A stretch of 64,000 nt of DNA from Jacaranda mimosifolia. Lineage: Eukaryota > Streptophyta > Magnoliopsida > Lamiales > Bignoniaceae. The notes under the pieces were generated by a model. That model saw nothing but the letters and a program-made list of their open reading frames with translations, had not been told where the DNA came from and did not search any database. Position 1 is the first letter of the stretch. The number at the start of each line of letters is the position of its first letter. The stretch covers positions 28,620,230 to 28,684,229 of the forward strand of contig CM032121.1 of the NCBI GenBank assembly GCA_018894105.1. The letters are read 5' to 3'. Positions 49,862 through 61,159 of the stretch are shown piece by piece. A program made the position numbers and the translations under genes.

Positions 49862-50159
49862 CCCACGACTCGCGAGACATTCACAAACAATCTAAAGATA
49901 AACAGCTTTTGCTAATTGCATCTCATACAACTCTTAATATATTTTGCCCCACTTTTCATGTAGACCCACGACTCGTGAGACATCCACATTACTAGGTGTG
50001 AAGTCGTACCTACCAATCAATCTTTAATTTCAGATATGCCCACGACATCCCAATACTCGTGTGCCAATGCATGGGCGTTCTCAAATCAAATGTGCATATT
50101 ATGCTAAGTACATGGTCATAGCTTTCCACTATAAGTGTGACCCACGACTCATGAGACAT
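49862..50159 (-). repeat. Repeated leader motif of the inner copia
   Basis: The plus-strand word CCCACGACTCRYGAGACAT occurs at 49862-49880, 49965-49983 and 50141-50159, with a partial copy at 50039 (CCCACGACATCCCA). The core CACGACTCGTG is almost self-complementary. It lies between the primer site and the gag remnant. Confidence 0.7.
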
Positions 50160-50199
50160 CACACAGACAATAGTAGCATCGTCATGCCACATACTATTG

Positions 50200-51593
50200 G
50201 TAGAAGACGTGGATTAATTAAACTCTTTCAACTTGTATCCATTTTGACTTGATATTTGAAAGCACTTAGACATTCTAAGTGGAGGGTTTTTGATTGCAAA
50301 GATCTCATCATTTTATCTTCTTATTTAGGTTCTCTATGTCCTAATCATGCATCTCATACATCAATAGGATATAGAAAGCATAAATAAGTAAATGCGTCTA
50401 GCATGCTCCTAGGGTGGGATGACCATAAACCTAACCAAATGGTGCATTTAGAGCCATAGGTGCACCACTTAGTTGACTTTAAGTAGGTTGATTAAATCTA
50501 GCTATTACATGAGTGTATTCCATATATTCATGGGTCTTCATGCATCCAATGGTCTTCTTTGCTCCTTGTAACATTTACATGAGAAAGAAATGCTCACACC
50601 TAGTAATTTTACTCTCATAACATTTACAAGATAGAAATAAAAGAGGCATGCAAGCCCTAATTTAATACAACCCATTTCAACAACTTGAAATAAATAAAAT
50701 CAATATTAAAGGCTCATGATCATCCCTATTTATTCATCATCCATTCAACATTTAAATGAACAATAAATAAACCAAGAATTGGCATTCAATTCCGTCAATT
50801 AAATGCTAATCAAATTAACAAATAACTGGTCAAGCAAAAACAAGCATAACACTTATGCATCATATTTATTCCATAATTGGAGATCAACTTTAACAAGTTT
50901 AAAAAGCAACAAAAAATGTCCAACATAATTTTGAGGCCTTGCACAACATTTGTGCAACCATTGTGTGTGTTTCAAAACAAGTTTGGTCACTAAAGGAATC
51001 AAAGGAAAAGCTCAAAACCCATCCCAAACTCAACTAGGGGCTGTTGGCCGAGGCTTGCACACTGATGGACAGTAGCCCTCGGTCACTGCCCTGCTGTGGG
51101 CTGCCAAGTGCCGACAGCTCCCCTGTTTTGGGGTCACGGCTGAGCCAAGCCTTTTTTGGCTCAACTTTTGTGCACCAAGGATTTTAGAACAACTTCTAAA
51201 CATCAAAACACACAATATAGGTGAAATTTTCAGATTAAAAAACCTTTCAAAATTGAAATATCAAGTGCCCAAAGATGCTTGAAAAATAAGTTTAAGCAAG
51301 AATCACATTATTCAAAAATATCAAAAAAATATCCAATCATATTGAACCAAAAAATGACCAAAAATACTTGAGACCATTCACAACATGTTATATCAACATA
51401 TAACATCCACCAACGCCAAATCAAAAATTCAATATAAGGCAAAACGAATTAAAATATACCCATCACATGATTTAACAATTAAAGCACATAATAGCATGAT
51501 TTAATCCATTAATCAACAAGCCACAAACAAGATCAATTCTACACAAGAACCAATCATCCAAGCCAAGCAAAATCTAAATCCATGCATAAATAC
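50200..51593 (-). other. Leader of the inner copia
   Basis: Untranslated region between primer site and gag on the minus strand, no ORF of note. The plus-strand word GAGCCAAGCCTTTTTTGGCTC (51142-51162) forms a short hairpin. The part 50280-51000 matches the window end (62990-64000) in inverted orientation. Confidence 0.6.
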
Positions 51594-51606
51594 GGCTCTG
51601 ATACCA
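51594..51606 (-). other. Primer binding site, inner copia
   Basis: The minus strand reads TGGTATCAGAGCC, a perfect match to the plant initiator methionine tRNA primer site, two bases from the LTR. Confidence 0.95.
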
Positions 51607-51608
51607 CT

Positions 51609-53815
51609 TGTAGGTGTGTATGGCACTAGGATCCAAAACTTTTCAAAAAACATGAATATAACCAGCCCACACACACCTCTAAGGATCTAGACATGCATAG
51701 GAATCAGATTTACAGTGGGGAATTACCTTGGTGAAAACAGAAAATTCAAGGATCAAGAAAACTCTTCTTCAACCGTTGAAGAAAGTCCTCACTGGTGCAG
51801 TAGATTTACCAACATTTTTCCCAAGGTTGGACTCCTCCTTTTAAGCTGAAATTATTACTGGAATATCACCACACCCTGAGGATATAACACTCCAAAGATC
51901 AGCCAAAACATAAGTTCAAAAATCCTCCCAGAATAGCCCACAATCGGCTGCTGGAAACTGCCTCAAACAAGAGCAACAGCAACCAAATAGTTGGCCTCTA
52001 ATGGCATAGTCCACACACCATAGCTAGAACCTTATCTCTACAATATGGCTGCAAATATTTGCAGAGAGAGGAGAAAATAAGGCTTGGACGAATGGAGGTG
52101 GAATGTGTGGGTGGTTGGAGAGAATTATGTGGGTGCTAACAAATTAGATGCCCACTACTAAAATTTGTTGGGAGAATAATCACACCTTTCTTGCAAGACC
52201 AAGTGACCGCCCATCCTCATTCCATATGTATATATAGGAGTGGGATGGTGTGTGGTCACACACCATCCTCAAGGAGAGGGTGCCAAGTGTCCATGCCAAG
52301 GTGGCCACTAATATTTAGTGATTAGTGAATAAGAATATTAATTGAAGCTTACATTTCATCTTATGAAATGTCTTCCAATTAAATTACAATTCCATATGAA
52401 CCCTTCATTTAATAATATTCTCCTAAATAAACTCTCCAATTAAATTAAATTAAACACTTTAGTTTAATTAATAATCCTTTGACTTAACTCTAAAGTCAAA
52501 TTGCATAACTATTTAAGATAATCAAAATTAATTTAACTCTTAAATTAATTTGATCAATTGATAGTCATGTGACATCAATTAATTAAATCTTAATTAATTG
52601 ATATTAATTTAACTTTTAAATTAAATTGATCAATTTAACTCTTAAATTGATCAAGCCAAAAATGACTCCAATCTTCACCTCCTCCATAATTATGTCGTGA
52701 ATTTTCTAACTTATAGAAAATTCTCCTTCCTTCAATAGGTCAAGCTGTTGGCTTTTGTGTGTGACCCATTAGATTCTACCATTCATTGGACATGGGTTGA
52801 CAACTCCTTGTGACTTATGGAATATCAAATATTCACATTAGTTTAAACTCCTTTAAACTAAGCGACTCTATTCAATTAATCTCATTAATTGAAAAGTACT
52901 CAATCTTCATGGTCGATGTCCAACCTCAAGCCCATGGAGCTCAACTAATTGATCAAAATAAATGTTTTGGGGAACCATTATAGCTCTACACTTATCATGC
53001 AAATACGGTCCTTCCATCTCCTATCTCTTGAAAGAGGCCTATGGCAAGATATTTGTTGGCTCCCTAATAGCCTCAATACTATATCTCTATTCTCAATGTT
53101 CGATTCCCTTGTGTGACTTCATCTTTGGAAACTCCTTTTCCAAATTGTCACACCACCTTGCGCAAGGATTTCTTGGAATCGATCATTATAGAATACATAA
53201 GAAATGCACTCGCCCTTCACAAAAGCGAGGAGTCGGATTTTATCTTGGATCTCACAAACCTCCATGCCAAGTAGCTCATACCTAATCTCGACCAAAAAGA
53301 TGCACTAAGTGGTTAAGAGTCAAAGCATGAGGACCAGACACAAGGTTACCATGGATCCTCAGATCAGAGGACTAATAATATGTACTAACATAAGATAGAG
53401 AACTTGCCACTATGACTATCTAGTAGATTCTTGGTGGGCCTTCAGTGCTTTGTTCTCTAACGAGCACCCACTAACATGTGACTATATCTCATACGGTTGC
53501 TCATGGAAAAGAGCAATATCCAACTATTGGATTTATGCATCATTAGTGCAATCTATCCGGATCTTAGATGCCCCATCTCGTAAGATTCTATGACTTGAAA
53601 GATTTAAGATCACAACTGTGTGAGACTTATACCATGGTCATCAAATCAAGACCTACAGTCAAGAGTGATCTAAGGGCTTCATCCAAATACAAGTGAAGTA
53701 ATAAAGAGTATAAGATGAATATGATCATATAATGAATATCATTCAATCAAAATTGTTTTACAAGGAAATAGTTTACAAGGCTAATCTAATTGGCTTGCAG
53801 GGTGCTATTCCAACA
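51609..53815 (-). repeat. 5' LTR of the inner copia element
   Basis: On the minus strand it begins TGTTGGAATAGCACC and ends ACACACCTACA. A TATATATA (complement of about 52227-52234) is the best TATA candidate. An ORF at 52962-53285 on plus is a shadow of the LTR and is not a gene. Confidence 0.9.
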
Positions 53816-54589
53816 TAAATCCAGTACTATGGACTTAGGAATAGGTTGCTTAAGAAGAATTCATTTCACACATTTCTCCCAACTTTCTTCCCTTTCTCAA
53901 ACCAGATTTACTGCCTAAACAAAAATTTGCTACCTGCTCACTGTTCACTGCTCGTCGATCACTGTTCACACTGGTTCTGCCTGCTAACTGTTCACCGGCA
54001 CTGCCTTCTGGCTCATCATTCACCTCTCACTGTTGCTACCTGATCACTGTTCACTAGTGTTGTAGCTCACTCATCTCTCACTAAATGGCTTGAATATCCC
54101 AAAGCCCTTGGTTTGTGTTGGCAGAACTATGGTCCTCTATTTTCGGCAATAGAAAGTCGAGGAACAGTAACAATGTTGTTTGCACTACCGGGGACAGTAG
54201 CCTCTGTTGTGGTTAAAAGAGATAGTTGTTGGTGTTGCTGCTACATTTCTTGTAAGAAGAACTAAAAGTTCTGAAGTAACGGAGGTAAGCTAAACAACTT
54301 GTAATAAGTTTGGAGCTTTAGGAAAACATCATTATTTGAGTCCAGCAATGTATTTTAAGTTTGGAGCTTTAGGAAAACATCATTATTTGAGTCCAGCAAT
54401 GTATTTGTTGAAGATGGGGCTTTAACTAATATTGACTGTCACTAACATATTACATAGGAATTTCTGAAGTTGAGTCTTTTTTCTTGGCGGACACAATTTA
54501 GGTTTCTTTTTTACCCTTTCTTTCTTGTTTTCCCCAAGTAAGCTTTCTGTTAATAGATGATGAAATGAAACTTTGCAATTCTTTTGCAG
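53816..54589 (+). other. CACTA interior with possible second captured fragment
   Basis: The CTGTTCAC word recurs several times in 53930-54060. At 54230-54295 an open stretch reads VVGVAATFLVRRTKSSEVTE and ends at GTAAGC, a good splice donor. It resembles a plastid-protein-like segment but I cannot name it. 54306-54407 is an exact 51-bp duplication. The stretch from there to the AG at 54589 looks like retained intron. Confidence 0.35.
54306..54407 (+). repeat. 51-bp in-frame tandem duplication
   Basis: Two copies (54306-54356 and 54357-54407) are almost identical. In one frame each encodes KFGALGKHHYLSPAMY, and the frame continues to a stop near 54424. I do not recognise the peptide. Confidence 0.8.
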
Positions 54590-54727
54590 GATGTGATCGA
54601 TGGAGATTTATGCGAACAGTTCCCAACCTTACCTATGGATATGTAACGTAAAATTGCACATGAGCTGGATAGAACTCCAAGGGAGATTTTGAAAAAGCTT
54701 GAAGAAATAAGGAATAAAATAATCTGA
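54590..54727 (+). pseudogene. SF3B3 (fragment): Captured last exon of splicing factor SF3b subunit 3
   Basis: In one frame the 46 codons read DVIDGDLCEQFPTLPMDM, a stop, RKIAHELDRTPREILKKLEE and IRNKII, then TGA at 54725-54727. This is the C-terminus of SF3b130/SAP130, a core protein of the U2 snRNP branch-site complex; the VIDGDLCEQF word and ELDRTP are hallmarks of that protein. The exon is preceded by a pyrimidine-rich tract and TTTTGCAG (to 54589), so genomic DNA with its intron end was captured, not a processed transcript. The internal TAA (54644-54646) stands where Gln is expected, a C-to-T change. Only this exon is recognised. Confidence 0.85.
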
Positions 54728-54729
54728 GG

Positions 54730-56698
54730 TACTGCTCTTGTCAATAGAAAAATTCTCAAAACCCTTTGAATTCATATATGATTGCTTCATTTAGCATTTG
54801 GACATATGGCATTTCTTCTCCTAGTTATTTGTTTCTGTTTTTGTATTTGTAGTCTTCCACTTTCTTCTTTTCTCTACTCCTAATTTATGTGTCAATTATA
54901 TAAATTTACAGAGGCTTTTAGCAACAGAGGAGTTTTTGCCTATTCTTGACATCAGCCAACTAATTAGGCATGTTCTAGGTAAAGAGATTAAAAACATAGT
55001 TGAAAGTTGAAGCCTCTTTGCTAAAGGTTGAATTGACACAATTTCTATGTTCTATTGCTTTACTCTGTTAATCTATGAAACACTTCTCTTTTATGCTTTA
55101 ATTTCTATTTCTGGAGCTATGTGGAATAGTATTGAGGTGCAATTATTGGGTTATGCACGAGAACCAAACAACATTATACAAATATATGATTATATGCTTT
55201 ATTCTTCACAAGTATGTAAACCTATATGATATAGAAGCTCAGATATATTGGCGTAATTAAAACAAATCTAGGATTATCATGTTGGTTTGTGGGCTTCATT
55301 CGAGGATAAGCCACGAAGGCTTTCATGGTTGTTGTGTTTTTGAGGATTGTCAGGTTTTCCATTTTTTGTGGTATTGGTTTTTGAACTCATTTGATTCTTA
55401 GTTAATTTTTATATTTAAAAAATTGATAGTTAACTAGTTAGTTTGAACTAATTGGCTTTGTCTTATATAAAAATTTTGAATATCATGCATGTCCACAAAG
55501 ACTTAAGTCTTTATTGTGTCTTCATTTAAAAGTATTTAATAATAGTAAATTTGATTTCCAATTTTAAAAGAATATATTATTTAATATTAATTAAAATATT
55601 AATTTTGTAATTAACGTCCATTAATTTTAAAAGATTTAACTTTTCTTGTTGGACCACAAGATAAAAAAATTAATTATGTACATTTGTTGGATTAAATTAA
55701 TTGATTTTTAATTAACGATAAAAATTAATTTAATCAATTTAATCTTATAAACTCAAAATAAATTTTTAAGTCTATAATCATAATCAAGTGCTTAAATAAA
55801 TGTTGTAATTACGTTAGACCCATTAGAGTATTTTCATTCTATTTGTGTGAGAACAATGTATAGGGGATTAGTTAGAGAGAACCTTAAGGACTTGAAAAAC
55901 AATTAAATTCATTGTTTTGACTTTAACAGTATTGACACAAAGGGACAAAAGTAAGTGAATATATTAAAAAGATTTTTTTGAATTTTCTTTGTCTTTTAGT
56001 ATTAATTTAATGTAACTTTAGTTATGTACTTTACAAAAAATTAATTAGTGCCCCTCATTGTTTTTCCCCTTATTTGCCTTGAGTTTTCTTTTATGTTGTC
56101 ATATTCACGGTGCTCAACCCCACTTCATGTTTGTTTTAAGTTTTATTTTCATTTTCAATTTTTGTTTTTATTTTATTTTACAATTTGTAACTTTAAAAAT
56201 GTCATTCTTTTTTAACATTGTCAACAAAAAAAATATTTTTTTTATTTTCATCCATCTAACTATCATTTTCAAATCTAATGCACCTACTTGTCAAGTAATC
56301 CATATTTAACTAACTCAAAAAAATTACAATTTATTAAGTAATTGTATTGTAATTTATTTTATATTCTTATTAAAGTTGTAATAAATTTTATCCCAACATA
56401 ATTCCAATGGAGGGACATAAAGAAAATAAAAGGATCCACAATAATATCACAATATTATTTGATTGATTTGATGTAAAAGAACATATTTAGATTAAAATGT
56501 TATCACTCTTATATTAAAATATCACTTTTAATTCTATAAGTAATTTTTTTTAAATTATTGATCCAAACACATGTTATTTCCATGTAAGAATTAATAACCA
56601 AATAAAATCAGGTATTGAAATATAAAAACGTGGAAATTAAGCTCCTTAAAATAAGAATATGAATCACATAATCCCAAACTTATTTATGTATTGCAGAT
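54730..56698. other. CACTA interior, AT-rich
   Basis: Mostly AT-rich. At about 54911-55008, after a TTTACAG acceptor-like site, a short open stretch reads RLLATEEFLPILDISQLIRH and ends in TGA. It could be another captured exon but I cannot name it. The remainder up to the TNP2 start shows no gene. TTGCAG at 56691-56696 could be the splice acceptor of the TNP2 first coding exon. Confidence 0.35.
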
Positions 56699-58860
56699 AT
56701 GGATAAAAGTTGGATAGATGATAAAGATAGATTCAGTTTGAAATTCATTGCTGGTGTTAACTCATTTATTGAGTTTGCAAGGGAAAATGCAATTGACTTA
56801 GACAATAAAATTCTATGTCCATGCAATAAATGTTGAAATGTTAAAAGAAAAAGTCTTGTTGAGGTTAAAAGAGATTTGCATATAAGGGATTTTTATGCAT
56901 ACTATTGACACTGGAAGCATCATGGGGAATAGTGATGGGAATGATGAACTACCTGAAATGATAGAGGAAATTAGAGATGCAGAATTTTCTGAAGCCTACT
57001 CTGGATCAAACGAACAAAATTTTGAAAGGCTACTGCATGATGCGACTCGTGAACTATACCCTAGTTGCAAGAACCATTCTTTGTTGAACTTTATTGTGAA
57101 ATTGATGCATATCAAAATAACGAATAGAATGTTTGATAAAGCAATAAACATGATACTTGAATTGTTCAAAGAAGTCCAACCAGAAGGAAATGTGGTTCCA
57201 AAAAATCTTTACATGGCTAGAAAACTACTTTCAGGAATAGGATTGAGGTACAAAAAAATAGATGCATGCAAATATGATTGTGCTTTATTTTGAATAGATA
57301 GTGAAAATAAAACATGTTGTCCCATTTGTAAAGAGTCTAGTTGGAAACTTCATGAAAGGGAAGGAAAACAAATTCCCCAAAAGGTGTTGTGGTACTTTCC
57401 TTTGACTCTGAGGCTCCAAAGACTTTAAATATGTTCTAGAACTGCTTCTAATATGCGGTGGCATGTTGAGACACGTTTGGATATAGAAAGAAGTATGAAC
57501 CGTCCTACAGATTCAACTGCTTGGAAGGAATTTGATCTTTAATATCCAGATTTTGCCTCAGATCCAGGCAATGTCAGACTCTGTCTTGCTATAGATACGT
57601 TCAATCCTTTCAAAAACATGAGCAATTCATACAGTATATGGCTTGTTGTAGTCATTCCATATAATATGCCACTATACAAAGGCATGAAAGATGACTTTTT
57701 TATGATGCCTTTGCTTATCTCTATTCCTCGGGCTCTTGGAAAGGATATTGATATTTATCTTAGACCACTGATAGAAGAGTTAAAAGAATTGTGGAAAGGG
57801 GTTGAGGTATATGATGTCTCTAGTAAGCAATCTTTCCAAATGCGTGCAGCAATTTTGTGGACAATTAATGATTTTTCTGCACTTAGTAATTTGGTGAGAT
57901 AGACCACGAAAGGATACACAGCGTGTCCTTGTTGTCTCTATAACATAGATTCAAGAAAGATTCGAAGTAAGATACGCTACATGGGTTATCGTCGCTACTT
58001 GGATAATGCCTATCTCTTTCATAGGAGCAAATTGTTTGCTGGTAATTAGAAAGTCATTCTACACCTATGTTTTGGACTAGAGATGAAGTGCTTCTACACT
58101 TGAAGAACATCGAGCATATGTTCGACATATTTGGGAAACACCAAAGTAATCGAAAGATAAAATGAAGCATGAAGGAAGGGAATTGGGTAAAGAAAATTAT
58201 CTTTTTTAAGTTGCTTTATTGGCATAAATTCAAAATTCGGCATAATATTGATGTCATGTATGTGGAGAAAAATATTTGTGATAGTATGTTAGGGACATTA
58301 CTGAACATCGATGGAAAAATGAAAGACACAGAAAAGGCACGAGAAGACTTGTGTGAGCTTAATATAAGAAAGGAGTTACACTTATAAAGACGTGGAAATG
58401 TAACAATAAAGCCTAAGGCATGTTAGAACCTTTCATCCACAGAGAAAAAGGCCTTCTATGATTTCCTTAAATCTGTCAAGTTCCCCAATGGATATGCTGC
58501 AAATATTTCTAGATGTGTAAAAGATGGAAGGATATCGGGGTTAAAAACACATGATTGCCACATACTCTTACAGCGTTTGATACTTGCGGGCATTCGCAAT
58601 TATCTTCATGAGGATGTCAATGAAGTGTTATTTGAATTGGGTTAATCTTTAGCATTTTATGTTCAAAGACACTAAGAATTGTTGATATGGAGAAAATGAA
58701 GAGAAATATTCCTCTTATTTTATGCAAGTTAGAGAAAACATTTCCTCCTGCATTCTTCGATATCATGGTCCACCTAGCAATTCAACTACCTCAAGAGGAA
58801 AAAATTGCTGGTCCAATTCATTCTCATTGGATGTATCGAATTGAAGGGTAAAAGGAATCC
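56699..58860 (+). pseudogene. tnp2-like: CACTA TNP2 transposase pseudogene
   Basis: The start reads MDKSWIDDKDRFSLKFIAGV, then NSFIEFAREN and ILCPCNKC, the transposase-associated domain of plant CACTA elements. Its Cys-rich motif ends in TGA at 56834-56836, where Gly is expected. 56895-57293 is the longest open part (132 residues). The TNP2 core follows: VRLCLAIDTFNPFKNMSNSY, SIWLVVVIPYNMPLY, DIDIYLRPLIEELKELWKGV and QMRAAILWTINDF, then a TAG, then TTKGYTACPCC. 58169-58387 carries FFKLLYWHKFKIRHNIDVMY and VEKNICDSMLGTLL. A last domain near 58690-58850 reads FPPAFFDIMVHLAIQLPQEE. It is beyond doubt a TNP2 gene and not functional. Confidence 0.92.
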
Positions 58861-59269
58861 TATGTTCTCATTGCATACAAAATTTTAAGTTTTCCATTAT
58901 TATTTGCACATGGATATTCATTATCTTAATGATTAACTTTATGTCTAATTCAATGTATTCCTCGCAATGGTTTTCAATCAAAGGATGGCAAACAGATCTT
59001 GTGGACATAATGTATGTATAGGACATGTTTGCCGAGAGCTACAAGCATTATAAGGGAAGATTGAGTGAGATATACAGGAAAATGGTTCAAAATGGTGTGG
59101 ATCCAAGGATTTAGGTGCCTTTTGATTGGATCCCACAAGACAAATGATTGGGATTATGTGATGTCTTTGGAGATGCTAAGTTTCAGGTATTTGATTACAT
59201 AATAACTAATGTTGACAATATTGGGGTTTTTATTTATTGCATGTCGATAAAGAACAATTACCTTTTCTT

Positions 59270-60060
59270 TTTAGCTGCTAAGATTTTGTTCTTTTTATTT
59301 TCTGGATGTTGATGTATTTCATTTTTACAAATAGATGGGATAAATACTTGAATTCTAAATGTTGGTTTGGTTTTGATTGCTATTTGATGTAATTTTTTGT
59401 TGCAAATTTTTGTTAGTTTTCTTTTGTTAGTTGCTGGTGTATTTGATTTTTTTGTAAGTAGATGGGGTAAATGTTAGTTTGCTTTTATTGGTTATTTGAT
59501 ATAATTATTTGTTGCATAATTTTTATTATTTTTTGTTAATTGGATACTGATGCATTTTATTTTTGTAAGTAGATGGGACAAATGTTGGGATTCTAAAGGG
59601 GTGTTTGTTTTCATTTTCAAGCCCCATTTTCATTTTCATGTGGGAATGAAAATTGGAAACAAACACTTTCTCAAAACTTTTTTCAGAAAAAGTACACATT
59701 TTCTTCTCAAAACTCTTTCTAAACCTATCATATCATCTTATTACACATCAATCAAATTCAAATTGATTTGACATAAAGTACCTACTATCATTTTTAAATT
59801 AATAAAATATACATATATTTTTAAAAAAAATTAAACATAAAAAATATAAATTAACCTACTTTTCGATCCTATAACCTATTCTAATCATTACTTTCTGACA
59901 TTTCATCCAAATACATCTCAATTTCTATTTTCATTTTACACCTAACTTTCCAACTTTTAGAAATGGCTAAAAATGGAAATGGCCTTTGGAAATAAAACCA
60001 AACGGGTTGTAAATGTTGGATTAACTTTGTTGGTTATTTCATATAATTATTTGTTGCATG
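59270..60060 (+). repeat. Intronic tandem units, 111-127-bp period
   Basis: Units centred on AGATGGGRYAAAT start at 59333, 59460 and 59571. Each is followed by ATTTGATATAATTATTTGTTG or a variant. The array lies in the first intron of the TnpA-like gene and is broken by the MITE at 59597-60009. Confidence 0.7.
59597..60009. mobile_element. Candidate MITE, PIF/Harbinger-like
   Basis: 413 bp flanked by TAA on both sides (59594-59596 and 60010-60012). The left end GTGTTTGTTTTCATTTTCAA and the complement of the right end (CGTTTGGTTTTATTTCCAAA) match with few differences, but the outermost five bases do not pair well. Neighbouring array units show what the empty site looked like (ATTCTAAATGTTGG), which supports an insertion. 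The superfamily is inferred from the TAA target only. Confidence 0.55.
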
Positions 60061-61159
60061 TAATTAAGACCAATTGAAGCCTTGTTTCATCATGAAAGTA
60101 ATCCTAATTTTAGCTTGAAACTTGGCCCAAACTCTATCTAGTTTTACCTCAGTTTTAGGATGGCATTAAGTGTATGTTCAAGGTGAAATTGACCTTAAAC
60201 TAGACAGATTTTTAGCTCAACTTCGAGCTGAAAATGAGGTAATTTTAAGAGCAGTTTTGAGCACAATTTTGGGCTGAAACTGACCCAAGTGTGGCTAGTT
60301 TCGGTTTGGTCAGTTTGAGCTTGAAATTGAGATTCAGTTTTCAATTTCAAACTGAAATTTGCTATGTTTGGGCTTTAAGCCGAGGAGTACTTTAAAATAT
60401 ATCAAGTTGAAATTGACATAAGTTTGTTTTTCTACATCTTCACATAATTATATGTAAATGCAAGAAAGGTTGAGGATCGATGCAAGAAATAGAGCACATA
60501 TGCCATACTATCATACATCCAGCTCTAAAACATTCACTGTACAATTAATGGAAATGGTAATATATTATTTTAACTTTCTTTTATTTATATTTTATCCTGT
60601 CATTATATAAAGTTCTATACTAAAACTTCTACTTACAATTGTAAAGGAAAATCAAATCGTAGTGGACAATTTTGGAGTTATTCATATGAAGAAAGGTAGC
60701 AAAGCGTCTGTGAATGCTACAGCTGTGAACAAGCATGTGAGTTCATGTTCTATAATAAAATATCCCCTGTATTTAAGTATGTACTTATATATATATTTAT
60801 GCTCGTGACAGAATGAAATGGGAAAGAGGAGGGATGAAGCACTAGAAGAAGGACTCCAGGAAGTTTCTGAGAGGGACATTATTAAGGAGTTATTGGGTAC
60901 ACGAACAGGATATCAGAGAGGCATGGATCATGGAGTTGTACCGTCTAAAGGCAGCAAGAAGATGAGACTTCAAGCTATAGAACTTCAAGCAGTAAAGGAG
61001 AAATTGAGCAAAGTTGAAAATAACTGAGACAGTGCATTGGATCTCATCAAAACTCAATAAGAGCAATGCCAACAACAAGCCGCAAAAATAGAAAGCCTTG
61101 AAGACAATCAGACTGAGCTGAAGCAACTCTTTCTGGCGTTCCAAGACAAACTCACTTGA

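Larger units (their letters stand above)
43657..53815 (-). mobile_element. Inner copia element, 2.2-kb LTRs, full structure
   Basis: On the minus strand the order is LTR (53815-51609), primer site, leader, gag, protease, integrase, RT, RNase H, polypurine tract, LTR (45863-43657). Integrase before RT defines Ty1/copia. The two LTRs are each 2207 bp by my boundaries. In the first 240 bases of the outer edge I count roughly 15 differences by eye. All ORFs are broken. The flanking 5-mers (GGAAT left, TAAAT right) match at only three positions, so the target duplication is decayed or absent. Confidence 0.9.
58985..61159 (+). pseudogene. CACTA TnpA-like gene (transposase_24 type), multi-exon
   Basis: Exon-like pieces keep good splice signals. 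Exon 1 (to 59187) reads SYKHYKGRLSEIYRKMVQNG, then LGLCDVFGDAKFQ and GTATTT. The next (about 60460-60556) reads RLRIDARNRAHMPYYHTSSS and KTFTVQLMEM before GTAATA. Another (about 60640-60738) reads DNFGVIHMKKGSKASVNATA and ends before GTGAGT. The last (60812-61159) reads NEMGKRRDEALEEGLQEVSE, then LLGTRTGYQRGMDHG and a coiled-coil tail. The order matches the plant En/Spm-like TnpA family, whose product binds subterminal repeats. Exon 1 has at least three stops and the last exon two. Confidence 0.75.

Noticed and set aside
52962..53285. A 107-residue plus-strand ORF
   Set aside because: It lies wholly in a copia LTR, and its counterparts at 15964-16194 and the inverted 36917-37165 are LTR too. 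It is a non-coding repeat read by chance.
43652..53820. Target duplication of the inner copia
   Set aside because: GGAAT on the left and TAAAT on the right match at three of five positions only. I do not claim a duplication.
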